A stretch of 64,000 nt of DNA from Lyngbya sp. CCAP 1446/10 (lineage in GTDB: Bacteria; Cyanobacteriota; Cyanobacteriia; Cyanobacteriales; Microcoleaceae). Positions 8,488 through 15,793 of this stretch are shown piece after piece. The position numbers and the translations under genes were made by a program. The stretch's first letter is position 1, and the number at the start of each line of letters is the position of its first letter. Location of the stretch: assembly GCF_026130175.1 (NCBI RefSeq), contig NZ_JAIGNI010000157.1:1-64000 (forward strand). The letters run 5' to 3'. The notes under the pieces were generated by a model. It was not told where the DNA came from. It saw nothing but the letters and a program-made list of their open reading frames with translations, and did no database searches.

Positions 8488-10053
8488 CTACTCCCCACAA
8501 ATCAAGTTTAATTGTACCTCTAAGTCTTGCGCGGTATCTATAATGTTTACAGAAATTTTCTCAAATTCTGTAAAAGGTTCTGCTTCTGCTTGCTGCGAGA
8601 TCAATAGTTCTGCTGTCGCGTCGGCAATATCGCCCCGGCGCTGTTGCAGCCGTTCTCGCAATACAGCAATTGGTGCGGTGCAGTAAACGATTTGCCAGGA
8701 CAAGCCGTGGGATTGAGCCAGATTTATCGCATCGGTTCTCAAGTTTTGGCGATCGAACTTAGCATCTAAAATCACATCCCAACCTCGGTCAGCCAGAACC
8801 ATACCCAACTCTAACAATCTACCATAAGTCTGCGCTGTCATTTCATCCGAATACAAATCTTGTCCGCCGCGTTCATTTAAAGGAATTCCGCCTAAATGTT
8901 TGCGAACAGCATCGGATCGAATCTGAATTGCACCTGTGCGGGCTGCCAAATATCGAGCCACCGTACTCTTCCCAGAACCAGATAAACCAGACATCAAAGT
9001 TAACTTTCCCCGGCGCGGTTTTGTGTATTCCCAAGCTAATTTATAGTAATGAGCGGCTGTCTGTAAAATCTGTGCTTTTTCATCAGTTGAAACCGAGGCA
9101 TCGTCCAACATTAACGAAGTTACTTTTGCTCTAACATAAGCTTGACGGCTCAAATACAGCGGCAGAACTTGCAGTCCTTCCCAATCGCCAGTTTGTTCGA
9201 TGTAAGTATTGAGAAAAACATTGCCTAAATCTCTGCGCCCCCGCGATTCCAAATCCATGACTGTAAAAGCAATATCGTACATAACATCAACAAAGCGAAA
9301 AGGCTCGTTAAATTCAATGCAGTCGAACAGCAATATTTTATTTTGCCACAATGCTATATTCCGCAAGTGTAAATCTCCGTGACATTCGCGAATTTTATTA
9401 TTAGCTATCCGCTGCTTAAACAACTCTTGATTTTCGGCAAAAAACGCATCAGTATAATCTTTAGTTTCCTGATATTGTGTCTGAGTCTGCGGCCCGCCGA
9501 TATATTTTTGGGAAATCAGGTAATTGTTATCTATTGCTGTGCGAATCTGACTGACTTCGCCAAATGTGCGAATGTAGCTATCACTAATTGCCGTGCTGTG
9601 AAACTTGGCAACTTCCCGCCCTAAGTCTGCCATCAGTTGCTCCGTCAACTGTCCGCGTTCCAACAAACTGAGCAACAGCGAATCTTGAGGAAATTCCCGC
9701 ATTTTCAGCGCGTACTCTACAACAACTTCTGCTGGAGTTATCTCAGGTGAATTACTGCCAAAGTGAAACTTATCGTCGCTTTGAATAATTGGCAAAACTT
9801 CTAGATAAATTTCCGGTGCTGTGCGTCGGTTCATCAGCAATTCTTGGGTGCAGAAATGCTGCCGTTTTTCCAGCGTTGAATAATCTAAAAAGCCAAAATC
9901 GACTGGTTTCTTGATTTTGTAAGTATAATCTCCTGTCAGCAGGACAAAGGAAATGTGAGTCTGAATTAGCTGCACTGGTTCTGTGACGCTGTGGGGGTAG
10001 AACCCAGGCTGTAACATTTGCTGAATCAGAGCTGGGAGACAAGTATCAATCAT
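8488..10053 (-). CDS. Aminoglycoside-phosphotransferase-like / P-loop kinase fusion protein
   Basis: 521 residues with two parts. The N-terminal two thirds resemble a phosphotransferase fold: YKIKKPVDFGFLDYST, then CHGDLHLRNIALW near residue 225 with the catalytic HxD-like motif, and LLFDCIEFNEPFRFVD. The C-terminal part is an AAA_33/gluconate-kinase-like nucleotide kinase with P-loop GLSGSGKSTVARYLA at about residue 355 and IRSDAVRKHL. Fused proteins of this type are widespread in bacteria, and the substrate is unknown. It diverges from the PfkB kinase at 10139. Confidence 0.8.
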   Translation of the reverse strand: MIDTCLPALIQQMLQPGFYPHSVTEPVQLIQTHISFVLLTGDYTYKIKKPVDFGFLDYSTLEKRQHFCTQELLMNRRTAPEIYLEVLPIIQSDDKFHFGSNSPEITPAEVVVEYALKMREFPQDSLLLSLLERGQLTEQLMADLGREVAKFHSTAISDSYIRTFGEVSQIRTAIDNNYLISQKYIGGPQTQTQYQETKDYTDAFFAENQELFKQRIANNKIRECHGDLHLRNIALWQNKILLFDCIEFNEPFRFVDVMYDIAFTVMDLESRGRRDLGNVFLNTYIEQTGDWEGLQVLPLYLSRQAYVRAKVTSLMLDDASVSTDEKAQILQTAAHYYKLAWEYTKPRRGKLTLMSGLSGSGKSTVARYLAARTGAIQIRSDAVRKHLGGIPLNERGGQDLYSDEMTAQTYGRLLELGMVLADRGWDVILDAKFDRQNLRTDAINLAQSHGLSWQIVYCTAPIAVLRERLQQRRGDIADATAELLISQQAEAEPFTEFEKISVNIIDTAQDLEVQLNLICGE

Positions 10054-10138
10054 ATTGATTTTGGATTTTAGATTTTAGATGTTGCATTGAAGCCGATTTA
10101 TTATAGAGTTGATAGTTAGCGTAAACCAAAAATTAGTG

Positions 10139-11152
10139 ATGACAGAAAACAATCAAGAATCCGGTTCTGTGGATGTGTTTGGCGTGGGCAATGCCCTGGT
10201 AGACATCTTAGCATTAGTCGAAGATGATTTTGTGGTCAAGCACGGGCTGAATCGTGGCGGGATGACGCTGATGGATTCGGAAACCCAGGGGGGCATTTTG
10301 CACGATTTGGAACACACTTCGCTGCAAATGCGATCGGGGGGTTCTGCGGCTAATACGATGATTGGTTTGGCTCAGAGTGGCGGTAAAGGCTATTATTCTG
10401 GGAAGGTTGCTAAGGATACTAACGGCGAATTTTACCGCAAAGATTTGCTGGAGGCGGGGATTGATTTTAATGTGCATCCTGCTGAGTCGAACGGGCCGAC
10501 TGGTACTTGTGTCGTGCTGACTACGCCGGATGCGGAACGCACTCTGTGTACTAATTTGGGGGTTTCTACTACTCTGGCGGCGACTGATATTGATGTCGAT
10601 CGCCTGTCTCACTGCAAGTATAGTTATGTTGAGGGCTATCTTTGGGATGCTCCAGAACCGAGAAAGGCTAGTATTGAGACGATGGAACAGTCTAAGCATC
10701 TGGGTGTGAAGGTGGCTTTTACTTTTTCGGATGGCTTTTTGGTCGATCGATTTGCGGATGATTTTCACAAGGTGGTTTCGGAATATTGCGATGTGATTTT
10801 TTGCAATGCTGATGAAGTTCGCAGTTTTTTCAAGGAGGAATCTCTGGAAGAGTGTGCTCGGAAAATGAGCGAAATTTCCGATTTGGCTTTTATCACGAAT
10901 GGGGATAAGGGCTGCATGGTGGTGGAGAATAAACAGATTGTGGATGTGGCTGGATTTCCCGTAAAGGCGATCGATACTGTGGGTGCTGGTGATGCTTTTG
11001 CCGGCGGTGTTCTGTTTGGGCTTACTAATGGTTTGAGTGCTACAAAAGCGGCTCGTTGGGGCAATTATTTGGCTTCTATGGTGGTGCAGATTCATGGTCC
11101 CCGTCTTGAAGGTTCTCAGGCTCATTTACTGAATCAGGTGATTTCTGGTTAG
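10139..11152 (+). CDS. PfkB-family sugar/adenosine kinase
   Basis: A PfkB carbohydrate kinase of 337 residues from the ATG at 10139; a TTG at 10109 would add ten residues that look like leader. The N-terminus DVFGVGNALVDILALV and RSGGSAANTMIGLAQSGG carry the substrate-binding glycines, and DTVGAGDAFAGGVLFGL near residue 280 holds the catalytic Asp and anion hole. Cyanobacterial members are often annotated as adenosine kinase; ribokinase-type substrates cannot be excluded. A repeat block begins right after the stop. Confidence 0.85.
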   Translation: MTENNQESGSVDVFGVGNALVDILALVEDDFVVKHGLNRGGMTLMDSETQGGILHDLEHTSLQMRSGGSAANTMIGLAQSGGKGYYSGKVAKDTNGEFYRKDLLEAGIDFNVHPAESNGPTGTCVVLTTPDAERTLCTNLGVSTTLAATDIDVDRLSHCKYSYVEGYLWDAPEPRKASIETMEQSKHLGVKVAFTFSDGFLVDRFADDFHKVVSEYCDVIFCNADEVRSFFKEESLEECARKMSEISDLAFITNGDKGCMVVENKQIVDVAGFPVKAIDTVGAGDAFAGGVLFGLTNGLSATKAARWGNYLASMVVQIHGPRLEGSQAHLLNQVISG

Positions 11153-11159
11153 TAATTGA

Positions 11160-11380
11160 AAATGGGCGATCGCTCTTTTTGACGCACCGGGCGAGCGCAC
11201 TTTTGAACCGCAGATGCACGCTGATGGACGCGGATGGGGGAAAGGGGGAGATCTCTTTTTGACGCACCGGGCGATCGCCCTTTTGAACCGCAGATGCACG
11301 TTGATGGACGCGGATGGGGGAACGGGCGATCGCCCTTTTGAACCGCAGATACACGCGGATGGACGCGGATGGGGGAAAGC
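11160..11380 (+). repeat. TA-island repeat block 1 (three copies)
   Basis: Three direct copies of a ~40-bp unit (TTTTGAACCGCAG, A, then GATGGACGCGGATGGGGG) start at 11201, 11281 and 11336. They are bordered by HIP1-like GGGCGATCGC sites and by a second short motif, TTTTTGACGCACCGGGCGA (at about 11176 and 11256). The same units recur between all TA modules up to 15.06 kb, always in this orientation. Confidence 0.85.
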
Positions 11381-11473
11381 TGTACTTTTGATGGTAATAG
11401 CAATCTCTCTGAGTCTGTTTGTGCTAATCTTAAAAGGCGATCGACATTACCAATTAACAGTTTTTAATGCTTT

Positions 11474-11794
11474 ATGTCTAAGCAATCAGTCATTACAGAA
11501 CATATTGAAATTACGCCTGGAGTGCTTGGCGGTAAGCCGCGCATTGCTGGTCATCGAATCGCAGTAGCACAAATTGCACAGATGTATCTGAAGATGGGAG
11601 AATCCATAGAAGACATTGCTAGAGATTATAATTTATCGCCAGCTTCGGTTCATGCAGCAATGGCTTACTATTACGATCATCGAGAAGAAATTGACCGCCG
11701 TACTGCGATCGGAGATGCTTTTGTAGAAGAGTTGAAGCGTAACATTTCACCCTCTCCTTTGGAGGAAAAGTTGAGGGCAATTAGATGTGAGTGA
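11474..11794 (+). CDS. DUF433-family antitoxin
   Basis: A 106-residue DUF433 protein: ITPGVLGGKPRIAGHRIAVA is the diagnostic start of the family, followed by a helix-turn-helix-like segment (IEDIARDYNLSPASVHAAMA) that should bind DNA and repress the operon. The C-terminal part (about residues 75-106) likely contacts the toxin. The toxin gene starts inside this gene, with eight bases of overlap, a typical coupled TA layout. Confidence 0.85.
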   Translation: MSKQSVITEHIEITPGVLGGKPRIAGHRIAVAQIAQMYLKMGESIEDIARDYNLSPASVHAAMAYYYDHREEIDRRTAIGDAFVEELKRNISPSPLEEKLRAIRCE

Positions 11795-12122
11795 ACGCAT
11801 TCGCTTTCATTTGGATGAAAATGTTAAATCGGCGGTGGCGCGAGAGTTACGCCGACGATTAATTGATGTTACAACAACTATTGAGGCCCGATTGCTTGCT
11901 CAGAGTGACGAATTGCAGTTAGCATTTATCTGTGAACAAAAGCGGGTAATTATGACTCACGATGATGATTTTTTAACGATCGCTAGTCTTAGCAGCGAGC
12001 ATCCAGGTATTGCTTATTGTAAGCAGGGGACTCGTTCGATCGGACAAATCATTGAAGGTCTAGTTTTGATTTATGAAGTGTACAAGCCTGACGAAATGGT
12101 TGGGCGTGTTGAGTTTTTGTGA
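11787..12122 (+). CDS. DUF5615 PIN-like toxin
   Basis: 111 residues starting at a GTG within the antitoxin gene. RFHLDENVKSAVARELRRR and IMTHDDDFLTIA contain the acidic residues of the PIN-like (Mut7-C/DUF5615) nuclease fold (Asp in LDEN, DDD). Family proteins pair with DUF433 antitoxins and are predicted ribonucleases. The catalytic residues look intact, so the toxin may be active. Confidence 0.82.
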   Translation: MSERIRFHLDENVKSAVARELRRRLIDVTTTIEARLLAQSDELQLAFICEQKRVIMTHDDDFLTIASLSSEHPGIAYCKQGTRSIGQIIEGLVLIYEVYKPDEMVGRVEFL

Positions 12123-12132
12123 GAAATGGTAA

Positions 12133-12195
12133 GGGCGATCGCTCTTTTGAACCGCAGATGCACGCTGATGGAGGCGGATGGGGGAAAGGTCGATC
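12133..12195 (+). repeat. TA-island repeat block 2 (one copy)
   Basis: One copy of the 40-bp unit (starting at 12145, with GAGGCGG for GACGCGG), flanked by GGGCGATCGC and GGTCGATCGC, separates the DUF433/DUF5615 pair from the next TA pair. Confidence 0.85.
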
Positions 12196-12306
12196 GCACT
12201 TTGGGCCCGTCGCCGTCTTGTGCCTCTGTAGGATGAGCCATAATAGACTAAGCCGCAACTCTTGTAGTGCGATCGATTAATCAGCAACTATCGGACAGTT
12301 TGATTT

Positions 12307-12507
12307 ATGCTAATTCAGAAAATCGTTCAAGAATTACAAGACATCCCGGAAGATAAACTCGCAGAAATCTACGATCTGATTCACTATTTTCGCCTCGGAT
12401 TAGGACGAGAAAAGCCACAGCCTCGCACCCCTGGTTTACTGACGGGACAACTCGGTGATGCTTTTTTTGAATCCCTAGCAGAAGATGAACTAGAACAATG
12501 GGAATAA
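12307..12507 (+). CDS. DUF2281-like antitoxin of a PIN-domain TA pair
   Basis: A 66-residue protein, MLIQKIVQELQDIPEDKLAE, IYDLIHYFRLGL, ending in FFESLAEDELEQWE. The N-terminal helices and acidic C-terminus resemble DUF2281-type antitoxins found before VapC genes. It overlaps the next gene by ten bases. No separate DNA-binding motif is obvious. Confidence 0.75.
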   Translation: MLIQKIVQELQDIPEDKLAEIYDLIHYFRLGLGREKPQPRTPGLLTGQLGDAFFESLAEDELEQWE

Positions 12508-12896
12508 GCTACCTAATCGACACCCATATCCTGCTGTGGTGGCTCTTTGACGATCCCAAACTCAATGCCAAATGCCGGGACATCATTCGCAACCCCGATT
12601 TTGATATCATTGTTAGCACTGTTTCAGCCTGGGAAATAGCCACCAAATATCGCATAGGTAAACTTCCCGAAGCCAAACAGATTGTCGAGGAATATTCGCA
12701 AATCCTCAACCGATCCCAATTTATGGAATTAGCTATAACTTCAGCCCATGCCCTCCGCGCTGGCAGCCTGCCCATTGCCCACCGCGACCCTTTTGATAGA
12801 ATGATTATGGCACAAGCTGAACTAGAAAATTTGCCTGTTATTACTTACGACACAGCCTTTCATACGGGGCTGATTCAGGTTATCCCTACTGCCTAA
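12498..12896 (+). CDS. vapC: PIN-domain ribonuclease toxin, VapC type
   Basis: 132 residues with a complete PIN signature: YLIDTHILLWWL (first Asp), VSTVSAWEIATKYRIGKL (Glu), AHRDPFDRMIMAQA (Asp pair) and ITYDTAF (last Asp). The pattern LLWW...AHRDPFDR is typical of the short PIN toxins that cleave RNA and are silenced by the upstream antitoxin. Ten bases of overlap indicate translational coupling. Confidence 0.88.
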   Translation: MGISYLIDTHILLWWLFDDPKLNAKCRDIIRNPDFDIIVSTVSAWEIATKYRIGKLPEAKQIVEEYSQILNRSQFMELAITSAHALRAGSLPIAHRDPFDRMIMAQAELENLPVITYDTAFHTGLIQVIPTA

Positions 12897-12915
12897 TCAA
12901 GAGCATCAGCATGGT

Positions 12916-13062
12916 AAGCTCGATCGCACTTTTGAACCGCAGAGACACGCGGATGGACGGGGATGGGGGAAAGGGCGATCGCTCTTTTGGGATTAAGGTC
13001 GATCGCTCTTTTGAACCGCAGATGCACGTTGATGGACGGGGATGGGGGAAAGGGCGATTCAC
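12916..13062 (+). repeat. TA-island repeat block 3 (two copies)
   Basis: Two direct copies of the 40-bp unit starting at 12930 and 13009, bordered by CGATCGC sites. Both copies have GATGGACGGGGATGGGGG, a variant of the unit seen elsewhere, which suggests local duplication. Confidence 0.85.
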
Positions 13063-13280
13063 GATCGGGATAGCTACAGCGCGTACTCAGGTAGCAGTTG
13101 GACAATAAAACCTAAATCTAGGTTGTTTAATCGTTAATTTTTGTCATTTTTGCAAAATATACTGACTGATAATCTGTTTGAGTTCTTGAAGAGCTTCTAT
13201 AGCGCTCGGTACATCCACTATTGACAAAATAAATTAGTTTAGCTAAGATAGAATTTAGTTAAAATTGCCAAATATAGCAG

Positions 13281-13580
13281 ATGCACATAATCAGCTATCG
13301 GCGAGTGCGTGAATATAGCGAAAGTCATGCTGATTGTCGGGAAGTATTAGATAACTGGTTTAAAATTGCTACGAAAGCCAAATGGTCAAATTTAGTTGAG
13401 GTGCAATCTGTTTTTCCTAAAGCAGAAGCAGTTGGAGGTTTTACCGTTTTCAACATCAAAGGCACCAATTATAGATTAATAGTTAGTATCGATTATGAAA
13501 GCCGATTGATTTATATCAAATACATTCTTACTCATGCTGAGTATGATAAGGAGAAATGGAAAAATGACCCTTATTTTTAA
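13281..13580 (+). CDS. higB: HigB-type mRNA interferase toxin
   Basis: 99 residues, MHIISYRRVREYSESHADCR, WFKIATKAKWSNLVEVQSVF, VFNIKGTNYRLIVSIDY and YIKYILTHAEYDKEKWK. This is the HigB/RelE-like fold that cleaves translated mRNA. As in host-inhibition-of-growth modules the toxin comes first. The antitoxin ATG lies 17 bases inside its 3' end. Confidence 0.85.
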   Translation: MHIISYRRVREYSESHADCREVLDNWFKIATKAKWSNLVEVQSVFPKAEAVGGFTVFNIKGTNYRLIVSIDYESRLIYIKYILTHAEYDKEKWKNDPYF

Positions 13581-13968
13581 TCCAGATAAATACACAGAGT
13601 TATTGTCTCAGTATCAGCCGAAAATCATTAGAACAGAAGCTGAGAATGAAAAGGCTTTGGCTATTGTGGAAGAGTTAATGCACCGTCGCGATCGCACTCC
13701 TGAAGAAGATGAGTTGTATGAATTGTTGATTGCATTGATTGAAAAATTTGAGCAAGAATATTATGCACCGGGAGTTACGGCTACCCCTAATTCATTGTTG
13801 CTATTTTTGATGGAACAGCGATCGCTAAAACCTGCGGATTTGATGGGAATTATTGGCTCTGAAGAAGGAGTGTATGGCTTGGTTAATGGTGAGCGAGATA
13901 TCAGCAAAGAGCAGGCTGTGATTCTGGGTAGTTTTTTTTATGTAGAGCCGAGTTTGTTTGCTAATTAA
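13564..13968 (+). CDS. higA: HigA-type antitoxin with helix-turn-helix
   Basis: I start at the ATG 13564 (AAGGAGA about ten bases upstream), giving 134 residues from MTLIFNPDKYTELLSQYQPK. A helical N-terminal half (EKALAIVEELMHRRDRTPEE) precedes an XRE-like domain (LFLMEQRSLKPADLMGIIGS, VYGLVNGERDISKEQ) that should bind the operator. It is longer than classical HigA but matches the cyanobacterial form. Confidence 0.82.
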   Translation: MTLIFNPDKYTELLSQYQPKIIRTEAENEKALAIVEELMHRRDRTPEEDELYELLIALIEKFEQEYYAPGVTATPNSLLLFLMEQRSLKPADLMGIIGSEEGVYGLVNGERDISKEQAVILGSFFYVEPSLFAN

Positions 13969-14001
13969 TGGCTTTTTTAGGGCAGATAGAAGGATAGATT
14001 A

Positions 14002-14216
14002 AGACCGATCGCTCTTTTGAACCGCAGATACACGTTGATGGACGCGGATGGGGGAAAGGGCGAGATCTCTTTTTGACGCACCGGTCGCACTTTTGAACCG
14101 CAGATGCACGTTGATGGACGCGGATGGGGAAAGGTCGATCGCCCTTTTTGACGCACCGGTCGCACTTTTGAACCGCAGATGCACGTTGATGGACGCGGAG
14201 GGGGGGGAAGGGATCT
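14002..14216 (+). repeat. TA-island repeat block 4 (three copies)
   Basis: Three direct copies of the 40-bp unit at 14015, 14091 and 14166, with two copies of the short TTTTTGACGCACCGGTCGCAC motif between them. It separates higBA from the inverted RelE/RelB pair. Confidence 0.85.
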
Positions 14217-14253
14217 CGCACTTAAGCTAATTAAAGGTATCTGGAAAACAGAT

Positions 14254-14526
14254 TTATGGCGGAAAGTAGCGATAAATATCTTTCCGGTGGAGAACCCTTA
14301 CAAAAGTAATAGTCTCGCCATCAAAATAAAAACCTATTCGATAGTCGCCAACCCGAAGCCGATAGGCCTTGTCATCGCCTTTTAATTTTTTTAAGTTAAT
14401 AATTGTCTGTAAATTAGTAAGATTGGGAATTTCCTCAAAAACGATCGCTTTGACTTGCTCAAAGACAGGCGCACTTTTAAGAGCTTTTAAATCCTTTAAA
14501 AAACTGGGCAAATATTCGACTTTCAT
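14254..14526 (-). CDS. RelE/ParE-family toxin
   Basis: 90 residues, MKVEYLPSFLKDLKALKS, then KKLKGDDKAYRLRVGDYRIG and FVRVLHRKDIYRYFPP. The LRVGDYRIGF and HRKDIYR motifs are typical of RelE toxins. It overlaps the antitoxin by four bases (ATGA-type junction), and the pair runs opposite to the other modules of the island. Confidence 0.85.
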   Translation of the reverse strand: MKVEYLPSFLKDLKALKSAPVFEQVKAIVFEEIPNLTNLQTIINLKKLKGDDKAYRLRVGDYRIGFYFDGETITFVRVLHRKDIYRYFPP

Positions 14527-14726
14527 TCTTTTTCGAGTTCGGCAAGTGCTTCCTGTAAACTTAACGGCTTTTCATCTTTTACTTGGCGCATAGCCTGGAG
14601 AAGTCCTCTATCTTCGATCGCCTCTAGGAGATACTGATAGTCGGTATAGTTGAGAATGACTTGACTGATGTTGCCTTCGGTATCGAATATTAATTCTTTG
14701 GCAAGTGGATAGTCTTCTATTTTCAT
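14523..14726 (-). CDS. RelB-like antitoxin
   Basis: 67 residues, MKIEDYPLAKELIFDTEGNI, with YQYLLEAIEDRGLLQAM and an acidic C-terminus (LQEALAELEKE). This short form commonly precedes RelE toxins in cyanobacteria. The N-terminal part is likely the DNA-binding dimer, and the C-terminal helix likely wraps the toxin. Confidence 0.78.
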   Translation of the reverse strand: MKIEDYPLAKELIFDTEGNISQVILNYTDYQYLLEAIEDRGLLQAMRQVKDEKPLSLQEALAELEKE

Positions 14727-14879
14727 AGATTTTGATGGGTTGGGAGGGAATGATGTTTCTATGTTAACAGCGCACTCCTAAATCGGGATGGACAATTCAC
14801 TACTCGCGCCAGCATTTTTTAATGATTTGGAGGCTCTTGATTAAATTTTACCTCCGAAAGCTCTGATAATTCTATGGTA

Positions 14880-15056
14880 AGGCCGATCGCACTTTTGAAC
14901 CGCAGATACACGCTGATGGACGCGGATGGGGGTAAGGGCGAGATCTCTTTTTGACGCATCGGCCGATCGCTCTTTTGAACCGCAGATACACGCTGATGGA
15001 GGCGGATGGGGGAACGGGCGATCGCTCTTTTTGACGCACCGGGCGATCGCTCTTGT
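14880..15056 (+). repeat. TA-island repeat block 5 (two copies)
   Basis: The last two copies of the 40-bp unit start at 14893 and 14973, with TTTTTGACGCA motifs at about 14949 and 15028. No further copy is seen downstream, so this marks the right edge of the repeat-bounded TA island. Confidence 0.85.
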
Positions 15057-15210
15057 TTGAAAGAAGTGGCAAAAGGTTAATTGTGTTCGAGTGTTAATCT
15101 AACTTTCAGTAAACCTTACCACGTTTCATCTGTTAATACACTAGCAACTTTTATCCCCCAATCGGACTCAAAGTTAGTCGATACTTGTCAGCAAAATTCT
15201 TCTAGTTGTT

Positions 15211-15630
15211 TCAGTTTCCAACGATACTTGTACACACTTCTCGTCCATCAGGAAGTTTAGCGCAAGCACTGAATGGCGTGCGGTAGTTCATCATATCTCC
15301 ATAGTTCCATCCATTAACTTGAGTTGTGTACCCAACGTAGGTTTTACCATCTTTATCTTTAAGATACAAAAATGTACCCTTTGGAACATCAGCTTTAACC
15401 CAATTAGCTTGACACTGATCGGATTTTCGCAATTCAATTCTTATCTCTCGTTTACTGAAGGGGTTTATCCCGTAAGTTCCCCCTGATGTTGAGGTAAGGG
15501 TTTGTGCATTTTGTTCACATTTATTATTATCCCTTGGATCTTGTCCATCTTGGGCATGAACACTGGGTACGAAAGGAATAAATGTAGTGAAAATAGTTGC
15601 TACTAAAAGTGGGGGAAATAGTTTTTTCAT
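15211..15630 (-). CDS. Secreted DUF2690-like protein
   Basis: 139 residues with a Sec signal peptide (MKKLFPPLLVATIFTTFIPF, cleavage probably after VHA). The mature part has four cysteines (NKCEQNA, SDQCQANW, FSACAK, REVCTSI). IRIELRKSDQCQANWVKADV resembles the I.LRYS..C.A.WA pattern of DUF2690 proteins. The function is unknown. It is divergent from the STAND gene at 15794. Confidence 0.65.
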   Translation of the reverse strand: MKKLFPPLLVATIFTTFIPFVPSVHAQDGQDPRDNNKCEQNAQTLTSTSGGTYGINPFSKREIRIELRKSDQCQANWVKADVPKGTFLYLKDKDGKTYVGYTTQVNGWNYGDMMNYRTPFSACAKLPDGREVCTSIVGN

Positions 15631-15689
15631 GTCTAAATTAGCTTGGATCTTTTATATATTACCTTAGCTATATAATGTTTGGTGGATCA

Positions 15690-15746
15690 GCATTTGGCTC
15701 AATATAAATGGCTCATTTGGCTCATTTGGCTCATTTGGCTCTTGGA
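15690..15746 (+). repeat. 9-bp tandem repeat (CATTTGGCT) upstream of the STAND gene
   Basis: About five copies of CATTTGGCT, four of them in uninterrupted tandem, lie 50-100 bases before the STAND start, in the divergent promoter region shared with the secreted protein gene. They could be iterated operator sites. Confidence 0.6.
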
Positions 15747-15793
15747 TGTGATCTATAATTAAATTGGGGCAAAATTATGGTAGAGGAGTAAAA

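Noticed and set aside
10214-11125. 303-codon minus-strand frame across the PfkB gene
   Set aside because: It is antisense to a clearly identified kinase, and its His/Ser/Arg-rich content is typical of a shadow frame.
11160-15060. Integron with attC sites
   Set aside because: No integrase and no attC-like core sites were seen; the repeats are placed more like recombination units of unknown type.
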